A stretch of 64,000 nucleotides of DNA. Origin: Actinomycetes bacterium (GTDB lineage: Bacteria; Actinomycetota; Actinomycetes; Mycobacteriales; Mycobacteriaceae). Under the pieces are notes generated by a model. The model worked only from the letters and a program-made list of their open reading frames with translations, made no database searches and was not told where the DNA came from. The first letter of the stretch is position 1. Each line of letters starts with the position of its first letter. The DNA lies in the NCBI GenBank assembly GCA_023461275.1, contig JAEYMI010000103.1:1-64000 (forward strand). The letters run 5' to 3'. Below, piece by piece: positions 36,379 through 45,707 of this stretch. Made by a program: the position numbers and the translations under genes.

Positions 36379-37161
36379 ATGATGACCTCCCTTGACCGCC
36401 CCCGATCCGACGTTCTGGCGTCGGCGCGAACCCTCGGATTCGGTCCGGTGATTCGACGCAACACCGAGGTACATCCGCCGGCGTATACGCCCGGCTACAA
36501 GACCAGCGTGCTGCGCTCGCCCCGCAACGCCCTGATCTCCGCGGCGCCCACCTTGTCCGAGGTGACCGGCCCGGTCTTCGGTGCCGATGACATCGCCGAC
36601 GGCGACAACGACCTGATCCTCAACTACTCCACCACCGATCTGCCCATCGGTGAACGCCTCATCGTGCACGGCTATGTGCGCGACGAGTTCGGCAGCCCGG
36701 TGCCCGGCGCGCTGGTGGAGGTATGGCAGGCCAACGCCGGAGGACGCTACCGGCACAAGAAGGACCAGTACCTCGCGCCGATCGATCCCAACTTCGGCGG
36801 ATGCGGCCGGATGATCACAGACGCCAACGGCTACTACATGTTTCGCACCATCAAGCCGGGACCCTATCCATGGCGCAATCGCCACAACGAGTGGCGGCCG
36901 GCGCACATCCACTTCTCGATCAGTGGGGATGCGTGGCCTCAGCGACTGATTACGCAGATGTATTTCGAGGGCGACACGTTGATCGAGCGGTGCCCGATCG
37001 TCAAGACCATCCCGACCCGGGAACAGGTGCAGGGACTCATCGCCTGTGAGGACCCGGCGAACTTCGTCGCCATGGACGCCCGCACCTACCGGTTCGACAT
37101 CACCGTGCGTGGCCGGTCGGCCACCTTCTTCGAAGACCACATCCCAGGAGTTCGTCGATGA
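36379..37161 (+). CDS. pcaH: Protocatechuate 3,4-dioxygenase beta subunit
   Basis: The iron-bearing subunit of protocatechuate 3,4-dioxygenase, which opens the ring of protocatechuate between the hydroxyls to give 3-carboxy-cis,cis-muconate. The 260-aa product has the family stretch GGRYRHKKDQYLAPIDPNF with the first Tyr ligand. The other Tyr and the two His iron ligands are in YPWRNRHNEWRPAHIHFS. ATG 36379 follows AAAGAGA, and ATG 36382 is an alternative. pcaG overlaps by 4 nt. Confidence 0.95.
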   Translation: MMTSLDRPRSDVLASARTLGFGPVIRRNTEVHPPAYTPGYKTSVLRSPRNALISAAPTLSEVTGPVFGADDIADGDNDLILNYSTTDLPIGERLIVHGYVRDEFGSPVPGALVEVWQANAGGRYRHKKDQYLAPIDPNFGGCGRMITDANGYYMFRTIKPGPYPWRNRHNEWRPAHIHFSISGDAWPQRLITQMYFEGDTLIERCPIVKTIPTREQVQGLIACEDPANFVAMDARTYRFDITVRGRSATFFEDHIPGVRR

Positions 37162-37892
37162 CCACCTTCGATCCCAACACCAACGCCGAGGCGGCCGTGA
37201 ACTTCGCTTCCACACCGACTTTCGACTTCGGTGCGCACTCTTACGCGCCACCGGCGGTACACAATCGGCCGACGCGGCTCACCGAGACCGCATCGCAGAC
37301 TGGTGGACCCTACGTCCACATCGGCCTCGCACCACGGCAGGCCGGCTTCGAGATCTTCGAACGCGAATTCGGCAACGTCCTCGTCGACGACCGAACCCAG
37401 GGTGAGCGAATCACCCTGGAGGGTCGCGTCTTTGACGGTAGCGGTACGCCTGTCAAAGACGTACTGATCGAGATCTGGCAGGCCAACGCCGACGGCAAGT
37501 ATGCCCATCCGGCCGACGGTCAACCCGGCCGGCTCGACCCGACCTTCCGCGGATGGGGCCGCACCGGCGCCGACTTCGATTCCGGCGTCTACCGGTTCGA
37601 GACGATCAAACCGGGCGCGGTGGCCGGTGCCGGCGGCTCGCAGGCCCCGCACATCCTGATGGCACTGTTCGCCCGCGGCATCAACATCGGGCTGCACACC
37701 CGCATCTACTTCGACGACGAACAGGCCGCCAACGCCGAGGACCCGGTGCTACGCGGAATCGAGTGGGCGGTGCGTCGAGACACCCTGGTGGCCCGACGAT
37801 CGCAGCGATCTGGCGAGACCGTCTACACCTTCGACGTCAGGCTGCAGGACACCCCCGACGGCGGTGCCGAAACGGTGTTCTTCGACGTCTGA
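37158..37892 (+). CDS. pcaG: Protocatechuate 3,4-dioxygenase alpha subunit
   Basis: The structural partner of PcaH in the (alpha-beta-Fe) enzyme. The 244-aa product has the intradiol dioxygenase fold marks VLIEIWQANADGKY and FRGWGRTGADFDSG but lacks the iron ligands, as expected for alpha. It overlaps pcaH by ATGA, so the two are made in equal amounts. The genes for the next steps (pcaB, pcaC, pcaD) are not in the window and must be elsewhere. The 200 bp after it (37893-38092) hold no gene. Confidence 0.94.
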   Translation: MTTFDPNTNAEAAVNFASTPTFDFGAHSYAPPAVHNRPTRLTETASQTGGPYVHIGLAPRQAGFEIFEREFGNVLVDDRTQGERITLEGRVFDGSGTPVKDVLIEIWQANADGKYAHPADGQPGRLDPTFRGWGRTGADFDSGVYRFETIKPGAVAGAGGSQAPHILMALFARGINIGLHTRIYFDDEQAANAEDPVLRGIEWAVRRDTLVARRSQRSGETVYTFDVRLQDTPDGGAETVFFDV

Positions 37893-38092
37893 GCAAGGTC
37901 GACGGACAGGACCTTCGTCGGTCGCATGACTTTCGGGTCCTCGCTGGAGTGTGGATGTATCAGGGGATGAGTCATCGCGGCATAGCCTCGGTAGGGCAGC
38001 GTAGTCGCGGCGTCTATTGATTCGGCGTTGCTCTGGCACCGAGGCTGTGTCATGGCTCGGTACCTACTCGATTGGCGTGAAGCGAAGCGACC

Positions 38093-41000
38093 TTACGGGG
38101 TCTCGGGTCCGCGTCGTGCGATGGCGGCGACCTCGTCCTCGGTCGGTGGGCTCTTCGGGTGGTACGAAAGGCACAGTGGCGTTTGGATTTTGCTGAATCC
38201 GTGCCCCTCGAGCGCCACATAGAAGACACCCGTCGACAACCGTCCGACGTCGGGGATGGTGCTGCCCTTGGACCGGGCGATCTCCTGGGCGGCCTGAATG
38301 TGCACCGGACTGTTGAGCATCCCGTAGAACTGGGTCGCGCAGTTGCCCGGGATCTTGGCGTCGAGACCCTTGGGTGCCTGCGTGGCGAACACCAGACCGA
38401 GACCGAACTTGCGTGCCTGCGACACCAAGGCCAACGTGCTGCGCGAGCAGGCGGTGACCCGATCCGACGGGGCGAAGTTCTGCGCCTCGTCCATCACGAA
38501 CAGTCCGCCCAGTGGTCGGTCGCCGGCCGGGTTCTTCTTGATCCACGCGAACAGCGCCATCTGCAGTTCGTTGACGAAGTTGGTGCGCGCATCCTCGGTG
38601 GTCAGCGCGGACAGGTTGATCACCGACACCCGGGCCTTGCGTCCCGGCGTCGGCGTCAGCAGTACACCCGGATCGGCGGCCGTGCCGCTGCCGCCGAACA
38701 GTGAGTCGTTGGCGCGGGCCGCCTTGAGGTTCTCGGCCATGTCGGCGGCGTGCTTGTGTGCCGTCGACAAACCGCTCACCCCGTCGGGCAGATCGGCCAG
38801 AACGTCGATGAAGTCGGTGATCGAACCGCCGCCGCGTCGTCCGAAGTACCGCAATGCCTCTTTCAGAACCGCCTGCGACTGAACATGTTTCGCGGTCTTG
38901 CCGGCGACCATCGCGCGTGGGATCAGACCCGCTGCCGCCGATTCCACCGCCGCGGTGAACTCGTCGTCGTTGTCACGCACCTCGGCGAAATCCGGTAGCG
39001 GCTGAAAGCTGAGCGGACGACCCGACGCCAGTCCGGGCGTGAACACCACCACCTCGGTACCGGCCAGATAGTCCCGCGCCTTGTCCGCATCACCGGCCGC
39101 CCAGGCCGACGGAGGGGAAGGCCACTCGACGCCCAGGCGCGCCAGGTCGTTGTTGATGTCCAGGACAATCGCCGAAACACCTTGCAACGCACATTCTTCG
39201 ACGATCCTACGGATCAGCACCGTCTTGCCCGACCCGGAACCGGCGAAGATCGCGGTGTGCTTGCGCAGGGCTTCGAGATCCACCGAGACCTCACGGCCGG
39301 ACTCGACAGTCTTACCGAGCGGAACCACCGCGGGGGCACTCGCCGAAAGCGTGGTCGGGGCAATGTCGTTCGCTGGAGGATCGCTGGGTGGCAGATCGAC
39401 GACGTTCGCCGTCGGCGCAGGGCGTCGCAGAGCCGGCGCAGGCTGCGGGGTGAACAGCGTGGGCTCAGGTTCGTCAGCCGTGGTCTTCGGTTCTGGCGCA
39501 ACCGCCTTCGGCTCGGTGACGACAGTCGCCTTCGGCTCGGTGACGACTGGCACCGACTCGGTATCGCTGTCAGTGACAGTGTCGGCCCCCGCGACCGGCG
39601 CGGGTGCCGCTCCGACAGTCGGGTCGAGCACTTTCGCGACAAACGAGACCGCACTGGCCGGTTTGCGGGCACCGATCCACTTGGCCAGATCCTTGTGACC
39701 TTCGTCCTTGAGCGCCGACAGCGCGATCAGCGTGCGCACGTCGTCCTCGGTCCAGTCGACGACCCGCCCGCCCGACGCGGTGAACTCAGCCAGCAGCGAC
39801 GTCGTCTTCGCGCCCGACGGCCACGGCGCGGTCCGCAACAGCACCGCGGTCCGGCCGGTGGCCGAACTGCCCACGCCGGCCATCACCGTCGCATTGCGAA
39901 TACGCGACTGCGCGCCGATGGCGTTGGTGGTGCTGATGGCGCGGAAGGCCCAGAACTCCTTCTCGTCGGTGACATCGTCGATGACGTGCCAAAGGCGACC
40001 GTGCAGAGCAGGTTTCGGGCTCGGTGGCGGGTCCTGCTCGTACCCGGTCACCCCGATGCCGAGCTGTTCGATCCACACCGCGATCCCGATCCGCAGCAGC
40101 GGCGGGACGGCCTCGTCCTCGGTGGCGTGATGCAGCGCCGGCCCGGGGACCGCGGCGGCGCGCAGATCCTCGAATCGCCGGTCCAGCTCGGCGAGTTCGT
40201 TGTCGGGGATCGTCTTTTCGGTATCGCTGGGTTCGATCACCTCGCGCAGCGAGAGCAATTCGACGGCGCTGTCGCCGCGCAGGCACCGCGCCACATGGGC
40301 GTCGGCGATCCGCAGCAACTCACGTGGCGTGAAATCGACCGAGTCGGCGAAGGCTCGCTCGTTCACCGGCCACGACGGATACGGTGGGGTGAAACCACAT
40401 TCGGCGTACCCCAGGGCGAATCGCTTGGCGAGCATGTCGCGACCGAACATCGGCGAGGTGGGCCGCTGCAGGATGGTCGGTTTGCGGAACCGGTCGGGCA
40501 CCGACGCCGTCGCGTACTTTTCCAGCACATCCCACGACGCGGTGATCACCGAGACCACTGATACCGTGCGGCTCAACGTTTCTCGCAGCGACATCAGCCC
40601 GTGCGCCACCTGCTCGAGTTCCACGAGTGACGTCGGCGAATCCGAGCCACTGTTGGCGATCAAGGTGTCGATCTGATCGAGGGACAGCACCGTTGGCGCG
40701 ATCATCGCCAGCAGTCGCGAGATGTTCTCGGCGACCTCCTGGTGGCCGAGGTTGGCCACCTTGATTCCCCAGTGCGCGAACGCATCCTCGCCGGGTTCGT
40801 TGTCGAGCTGCAGGAACGCCGCGCCGACGTCCTGGGCGTCGAAGTCGGGGGAGGCCAGCAGTACCAGCGACCGCAGCACGTGCTGTGAGCGGCGGCGGTG
40901 GCGAGGGTGTTTGGTGTAGACGGCACGGACGAACCGTTCCAGGGTGGCCGGATCGATGTCCTCGTCGCCGACGATCTTGGCCACGTCCGCGGCGTCCACC

Positions 41001-41404
41001 CCGCCCATCTCGGCCAGTCGGGTCAAGACCATTCGGAGCTGGGAGTCGTATCCCGGCGACGGCCGCGACAGATCGTCGAGCATGCCGACCAGGATTGACC
41101 GCCAGAAGTCTTGTCCATCAAGAAGTTTGATCAGGAAAAAGAAGCCGCCCTGTTGCTGTACCCACTCGCGAACCTCGCCGAGCAGGTGGGTCTTGCCCGA
41201 CCCTGCGGGACCCCTGACCACGACGCCCAGTGGGCTCGACGCTTCGCTGGCCTTGGCGTCGCGATAGGCACGCAGAATCTCGTCGAGCGCAGCGGGGTGC
41301 AAACCGCCGACGTGCAGTGCTCCCTGTGGCGCCCAGACGTCGTCGGGTGTTGGCGCCCAACTCAATCGAATCGATTCGAGGGCTTTGCGTTCATCGTCGT
41401 TCAT
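38093..41404 (-). CDS. Two-ATPase protein with HerA/FtsK-like C-terminal domain
   Basis: A 1103-aa protein with two P-loop domains. The first (GPAGSGKT at residues 65-72, then about 500 residues with LSLDQIDTLI) looks like an AAA/STAND-type ATPase. A Pro and Thr rich linker (about 590-690) joins it to a HerA-like domain: GSGSGKTVLIRR near 720 and the DEAQ box in GGLFVMDEAQNFAPS near 970, then LVSQARKFGLGL and FATQAPKG. HerA-type motors form hexamers that drive DNA through partner nucleases. It is the last gene of a tight three-gene operon with a nuclease, which suggests a defence or DNA-processing machine. Confidence 0.85.
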   Translation of the reverse strand: MNDDERKALESIRLSWAPTPDDVWAPQGALHVGGLHPAALDEILRAYRDAKASEASSPLGVVVRGPAGSGKTHLLGEVREWVQQQGGFFFLIKLLDGQDFWRSILVGMLDDLSRPSPGYDSQLRMVLTRLAEMGGVDAADVAKIVGDEDIDPATLERFVRAVYTKHPRHRRRSQHVLRSLVLLASPDFDAQDVGAAFLQLDNEPGEDAFAHWGIKVANLGHQEVAENISRLLAMIAPTVLSLDQIDTLIANSGSDSPTSLVELEQVAHGLMSLRETLSRTVSVVSVITASWDVLEKYATASVPDRFRKPTILQRPTSPMFGRDMLAKRFALGYAECGFTPPYPSWPVNERAFADSVDFTPRELLRIADAHVARCLRGDSAVELLSLREVIEPSDTEKTIPDNELAELDRRFEDLRAAAVPGPALHHATEDEAVPPLLRIGIAVWIEQLGIGVTGYEQDPPPSPKPALHGRLWHVIDDVTDEKEFWAFRAISTTNAIGAQSRIRNATVMAGVGSSATGRTAVLLRTAPWPSGAKTTSLLAEFTASGGRVVDWTEDDVRTLIALSALKDEGHKDLAKWIGARKPASAVSFVAKVLDPTVGAAPAPVAGADTVTDSDTESVPVVTEPKATVVTEPKAVAPEPKTTADEPEPTLFTPQPAPALRRPAPTANVVDLPPSDPPANDIAPTTLSASAPAVVPLGKTVESGREVSVDLEALRKHTAIFAGSGSGKTVLIRRIVEECALQGVSAIVLDINNDLARLGVEWPSPPSAWAAGDADKARDYLAGTEVVVFTPGLASGRPLSFQPLPDFAEVRDNDDEFTAAVESAAAGLIPRAMVAGKTAKHVQSQAVLKEALRYFGRRGGGSITDFIDVLADLPDGVSGLSTAHKHAADMAENLKAARANDSLFGGSGTAADPGVLLTPTPGRKARVSVINLSALTTEDARTNFVNELQMALFAWIKKNPAGDRPLGGLFVMDEAQNFAPSDRVTACSRSTLALVSQARKFGLGLVFATQAPKGLDAKIPGNCATQFYGMLNSPVHIQAAQEIARSKGSTIPDVGRLSTGVFYVALEGHGFSKIQTPLCLSYHPKSPPTEDEVAAIARRGPETP

Positions 41405-42087
41405 GCGGTCTCAATTGCGAGTAGGTGGCATTTCTGTGTTCCGACGACGACTGCGGCATCGCGGTCGGTGTCGGTGAGCAGCTTCTGATTCTCCTGCGGG
41501 ATCAGGCTGACGCCTGCGGTGCGCTGCAAGAGCACCAGGGCCGGATCGAGATCGGCACGCGCGACATCGCCGAGGGCGGAACGCAACTCGGTCAATGTGA
41601 CCCAGGCGCCCGGCGCCGACGCCAGCGACCGGTAGGACGCGCGGATGCGATCGGCTATCGACACATCGGTTGACTCGACGGCGGGCGCGGATTCTGCAGC
41701 CGGGGTCGCCGCGGCGGGGGAGTCCGCGTCGGCCGTCGGTGGTGTGAAGACCTCGTACAGTCGGAGGTCACTAGCCCTCATGTGGCGCCCGAGTCCGGCG
41801 AGCACGGTGTAGAGCGCTTTGAGTGGCGGTGTCGACGGCGTGGGCGCTTCTGTTTCGAGTTCTGCTGCGCACCATGCCCATCCGGCATCGGTGAGGGTGT
41901 GGAAGATCGTGCGGCGTGCACCCGTGGATGTCTCGATCAGGCCTAGCTTGACCAGCTTCTGTCGGTTCGGTTTCTCCAGCTGCGGTCCGAGGCCTGCCTT
42001 GAGCTGTGGATTCGACACCGGTTCGGCTCGCGCCATCAGCACAAACATGACGGCTGATTCCGTGCCGGTCAACTTCGGATGGGTCAC
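41401..42087 (-). CDS. Winged-helix accessory protein of the HerA/nuclease operon
   Basis: A 228-aa protein with an N-terminal winged helix (LTGTESAVMFVLMARAEPVS, then KLGLIETSTGARR) like MarR-type DNA-binding domains. An Ala, Pro and Thr rich linker follows (about 110-140), and a second helical domain (TLTELRSALGDVARADLDPA) that also looks like a winged helix. Start and stop overlap both neighbours by 4 nt, so it is made in step with the ATPase and nuclease. It could be a DNA-binding adaptor or a regulator of the operon. Family not recognised. Confidence 0.72.
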   Translation of the reverse strand: MTHPKLTGTESAVMFVLMARAEPVSNPQLKAGLGPQLEKPNRQKLVKLGLIETSTGARRTIFHTLTDAGWAWCAAELETEAPTPSTPPLKALYTVLAGLGRHMRASDLRLYEVFTPPTADADSPAAATPAAESAPAVESTDVSIADRIRASYRSLASAPGAWVTLTELRSALGDVARADLDPALVLLQRTAGVSLIPQENQKLLTDTDRDAAVVVGTQKCHLLAIETA

Positions 42088-43202
42088 AGAGCAGTCCCTT
42101 CTCGACTCGACCCCGACAGCAGCGCCGATCGGCGCTCGTCGAGTACGTCCTGCAATTCCGACACGACCAGTCCTACATCTCGCAGGACCTGCTCGTTGGT
42201 GTAGCGCAGCACGAGATATCCGCTGCGCTGTAAGCGATTGTCGCGCAGCCGATCTGCTGCGTACTTGGCCGGAGTGCGGTGATCATCACCGTCTACCTCG
42301 ACCACCACGCGGGCGGCCGGCCAGACCAGATCGGCGCGGATGACCTGATGCAACCGGTTGCCGGTCGTCGTGTCGGTGTTCCACACCCGGCCGTGCGCCC
42401 AATCGCACTGGCGCAGGCTGGCTTCCAGGCATTGCTCGGCGACCGAATGTGGTGCCGGTAAGCCTTCGACAACCGGTGCGACGATCCGGGACGCCGCCTC
42501 GGGTGCCGATGTCGATACGGGCGCCGTGCCGGCGGGTATTCGTCCGGTGAGCAGATTCCCGGTCTGCAGGTTCCCGTTCTGGTAAGCCACCGCTTCTGAC
42601 GGGAATCGATCGACGTCGGGTAGGGCATTGTCGGTGATCCACAAGCACATCGGTCCGTGCTCGGCCAGCCACTCACATCCGTGGGCGATTTCCGGGTGAC
42701 GCGTCGGCGGCAAATCGGGATCGACACTGACCAGCAGCGCGACGTCGCGTCGGAGATAGCCTGCCGCCAGCAGCCGCACCAGGCCGGCGAGCTCGACCTC
42801 ACGCGCATAGGTCTCACGCACCGACGATTCGTCGAAGCACCGACGGACCATGTCGGCGACGAACGGTCCGAAGTTTGTTGATGACCGCGAGAGCCGCTGC
42901 GCGATCGCCAGCGCTCCGGCCAGATCGAGTTCCGATCGTCCGGTCACCGACTCGTCGCCGCCGGGCAGCCAGGTGGGGAACAGTGCGATCACGATCCGTC
43001 GCAGATCTGCCAGCACAGCGTCGACGAAGGAGCTGCCATCGAGGTCGGCGGTGAGGCGATAGCCGATGACGATGGGCGCGGTGACCGGCAGATCGTCGAT
43101 GGTGGCCAGTAGCTCGGCGGAGTCGGCTCCGGTCAATCGGAGGACCTGGCCCCGGCGCCACGCACGCTCCGCCCACGACTGCCCCAGCACGGAGATCATC
43201 AT
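42084..43202 (-). CDS. Protein with C-terminal DUF559/Vsr-like nuclease domain
   Basis: A 372-aa protein. The C-terminal 90 residues have the PD-(D/E)XK-type pattern of the DUF559/Vsr-like group: ARVVVEVDGDDHRT with the acidic residues, then RDNRLQRSGYLVLRYT. These are usually DNA nickases or endonucleases. The first 270 residues are not recognised; they contain LLVSVDPDLPP and a Cys at CLWITD. It is the first gene of the operon, ahead of the winged-helix protein and the HerA-like motor, a combination that recalls HerA-nuclease defence pairs. Confidence 0.78.
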   Translation of the reverse strand: MMISVLGQSWAERAWRRGQVLRLTGADSAELLATIDDLPVTAPIVIGYRLTADLDGSSFVDAVLADLRRIVIALFPTWLPGGDESVTGRSELDLAGALAIAQRLSRSSTNFGPFVADMVRRCFDESSVRETYAREVELAGLVRLLAAGYLRRDVALLVSVDPDLPPTRHPEIAHGCEWLAEHGPMCLWITDNALPDVDRFPSEAVAYQNGNLQTGNLLTGRIPAGTAPVSTSAPEAASRIVAPVVEGLPAPHSVAEQCLEASLRQCDWAHGRVWNTDTTTGNRLHQVIRADLVWPAARVVVEVDGDDHRTPAKYAADRLRDNRLQRSGYLVLRYTNEQVLRDVGLVVSELQDVLDERRSALLSGSSREGTAL

Positions 43203-43272
43203 CGCCTACCCGTCCGACATTCGCGACACGCGCATGGGCATCGGAGGCCGATCGCGGCGGGATGCCCACCGA

Positions 43273-44037
43273 TCATGCCGACGGCCCGGACACGGCCGAT
43301 CGCTCCACGGTCAACAGACTCTCCGCGTGGTGCTCGGCGTGGTAGGCGGCGCCACCGCCGCGCACCCCGAACAGGCGTTTACTCCAGATGAGCCAGACGA
43401 CAGCGGCGATGTTCACCGTGAGCAGCAGGATGCGCAGCACCGTGACCCGCTCGGTCAGTTCATAGATCTCGATCGGGAGAAACAGGCTGGTGACGATCAC
43501 CGCGAAGTACTCGCCCCACCGCTGCATGAACCACAGACCACCGGCTTCGACGAACTGCGACGTCGCGTAGAGCAGCAGCCCGACGCCGATCAGCACGATC
43601 GTCGTCGACGACAGCGTGAACGACTTCTCGATCCAGTTCACCACTTTGGAGTCGTCGATGTTCCAGCCGATCTGGTCGGCCAGCGGACGCAACAGCGGCA
43701 TCTCGGTCTCGAACTTGGTGCGGAGCGATTCCTGGCTGTCGCGCAGATGGATGACGACCACCCCGGCTGCCAGCAGGAACAACCCGCGCAGCAGGCGCTC
43801 GACGGCGAGCAGCCGCATGATCACCAGATCCCGCAGCAGGCGGCCGCGGGGCACCTCGGGAGCGTGGTCGGCGGGACCGCTGCGGCGCGGGGTGCCGACG
43901 ACAAAATCGCCACACCGCAGACACCGCCATGCCGGGCCAGCGGCCGTGGTGACGTGCAGCCGGTCGGCCAGCTCCGACTCGTCCGGCGCGTACGTCTCGT
44001 GGCCCCGCAGCCCGCATGACCACACTTCCCAGTTCAC
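43273..44037 (-). CDS. DUF2127 membrane protein with N-terminal zinc-ribbon-like motif
   Basis: A 254-aa inner-membrane protein. The C-terminal 190 residues, with about four membrane segments (LLRGLFLLAAGVVVIHL, LIGVGLLLYAT), match the DUF2127 family of unknown function. The N-terminus has CGLRGH and later CLRCGD, a possible zinc-binding site that precedes the membrane part. It follows the nuclease gene at a distance of 70 bp on the same strand but is probably not part of that system. The 290 bp before adhC hold no gene. Confidence 0.8.
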   Translation of the reverse strand: MNWEVWSCGLRGHETYAPDESELADRLHVTTAAGPAWRCLRCGDFVVGTPRRSGPADHAPEVPRGRLLRDLVIMRLLAVERLLRGLFLLAAGVVVIHLRDSQESLRTKFETEMPLLRPLADQIGWNIDDSKVVNWIEKSFTLSSTTIVLIGVGLLLYATSQFVEAGGLWFMQRWGEYFAVIVTSLFLPIEIYELTERVTVLRILLLTVNIAAVVWLIWSKRLFGVRGGGAAYHAEHHAESLLTVERSAVSGPSA

Positions 44038-44326
44038 AGGCGAAACCCTAGTCGCCTCTGGCGCTGCGCCGACAGCAGCGGACCGACGATCGGCCGCTTG
44101 GCATCGGAGCCATAAGTAATTGTGTATCGAGCCAAGCGAGCACGATATGTATCGAGATCACCTGTGGTGCAGTTGGTTTCGATACGAATTCGTCCTCGGC
44201 GCTTCGTGGTGGACCTCACAGATCCATGCATTCTCGGCGATGTATCGGCACAGTGGAGTGAGTGGCGCTCGCGTGCCGACAGATCGTCGGGCGACATCGC
44301 GGACGCCGGTGAGGACACTCAAAACC

Positions 44327-45376
44327 GTGACGACCACCGTTAATGCCTTCTGGGCCACCGCCCCGGATCAGCCGTTGAAGAAGACCACCATCGAACGCCG
44401 CGATCTCGGGCCAACCGATGTGCTCATCGATATCGCGTTCGCCGGTATCTGCCATTCCGACATCCACACCGCGCGCAACGAATGGGGCGGAACCACCTAT
44501 CCGGTGGTGCCCGGTCACGAGATCGCCGGCACGGTGGCCGCCGTCGGCGATGCGGTCACCCGCTACAAGGTCGGCGATCGCGTTGGCGTCGGATGCTTCG
44601 TCGACTCATGCGGTGAATGTGAGTCCTGCAAGAACGGCGACGAGCAGTACTGCGTCAAAGGCGTTGTGCAGACCTACAACTCACGCACCTACGAGGGTGA
44701 GTTCACCCACGGCGGCTACTCGCAGCAGGTCGTCGTGACCGAGAACTTCGTCGTGCGCATTCCCGAGGGCATCGAACTCGATGTCGCCGCGCCGCTGCTG
44801 TGTGCCGGGATCACGCTGTATGCACCGCTCAAGCACTGGGGTGCCGGGCCGGGCAGCAGGGTCGCCATCATCGGGCTCGGCGGGCTCGGGCATGTCGGGG
44901 TGAAGATCGCCCATGCGCTGGGCGCCGAGGTCACCGTCCTCAGCCAGACGCTGTCCAAGGAATCCGACGGCAAGCGCTTCGGCGCCGACCACTACTACGC
45001 CACCAGCGATGAGAAGACCTTCGACGAGTTGCGGAGTAGTTTCGACCTGATCATCAACACCGTCTCGGTGAATCTCCCGCTCGACCGCTACCTCTCGTTG
45101 CTGGCCGTCGACGGCACCCTCGTCGAACTCGGCGTGCCCGAACATCCGCTGGAACTGCAGGCGTTTTCGCTGCTCGCCAATCGTCGTTCGCTGGCGGGTT
45201 CGATGGTCGGCGGCATCGCCGACACCCAGGAGATGCTCGACTTCTGCGCCGAGCACGGCATCGGGGCGGAGATCGAGACGATCAGCGCCGACGAGATCAA
45301 CGACGCCTACGAACGCGTGGTCGGCAGCGACGTCCGCTACCGCTTCGTCATCGACGCCGCGACGCTGTCCGACTGA
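44327..45376 (+). CDS. adhC: Zinc-dependent NADP alcohol dehydrogenase, AdhC type
   Basis: A 349-aa medium-chain dehydrogenase that interconverts alcohols and aldehydes using NADP(H). It shows the catalytic zinc site (CHSDIH, GHEIAG), the four structural-zinc cysteines (CGECESCKNGDEQYC) and the nucleotide motif GLGGLGHVG. The sequence is strikingly like Mycobacterium tuberculosis AdhC throughout (for example VGCFVDSC, APLLCAGITLY, GGIADTQEMLDFCAEHG). GTG 44327 gives the family length, although its GAGG lies 12 nt upstream; longer in-frame starts lack homology. Confidence 0.92.
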   Translation: MTTTVNAFWATAPDQPLKKTTIERRDLGPTDVLIDIAFAGICHSDIHTARNEWGGTTYPVVPGHEIAGTVAAVGDAVTRYKVGDRVGVGCFVDSCGECESCKNGDEQYCVKGVVQTYNSRTYEGEFTHGGYSQQVVVTENFVVRIPEGIELDVAAPLLCAGITLYAPLKHWGAGPGSRVAIIGLGGLGHVGVKIAHALGAEVTVLSQTLSKESDGKRFGADHYYATSDEKTFDELRSSFDLIINTVSVNLPLDRYLSLLAVDGTLVELGVPEHPLELQAFSLLANRRSLAGSMVGGIADTQEMLDFCAEHGIGAEIETISADEINDAYERVVGSDVRYRFVIDAATLSD

Positions 45377-45707
45377 TCGGGGGCGTCGTCGACGTGGGGG
45401 AGGGCGCCCGCCGAGCGCGACGATTTGGGTCTGAGCTCGGCTTTCCCTACACTAGAACGGTTGCCTGTGCCCTGTGTGCGCATTCACGCAGCTCAGGGTC
45501 ACAACTGTTCAGATCGCCCCACGGGATGATCGACACAACTGAATAGTCGCCGGTGCTGGTGAAAAGCCAGGGGCACCGACGACGAGAACCTTTTCACAAC
45601 TATCCACTTCGTGGAAGGCCCACCGCAGGTCACGGGGACGTTCTTCATGAGCAACCCGCCGATCGGCGCTGTATGGGAACCGCTACGAGAAAGGTTGACG
45701 GTCAACC
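45377..45707 (+). promoter_or_regulatory. Promoter and structured leader of the right half of the spc operon
   Basis: TTGGGT (45425-45430) and TACACT (45448-45453) are 17 bp apart, a good vegetative promoter. The transcript would have a leader of about 245 nt with a hairpin at 45546-45583 (GTCGCCGGTGCTGG pairing with CCAGGGGCACCGACGAC, with a bulge). Such leaders are common places for ribosomal-protein feedback; S8 is the classical spc operon repressor in E. coli. Whether that applies here is open. Confidence 0.6.

Noticed and set aside
1125..45707. Direct repeats (att sites), integrase or transposase marking the 44-kb interval as one mobile island
   Set aside because: I saw no integrase or transposase gene and no matching end repeats; the content looks like several separate insertions.
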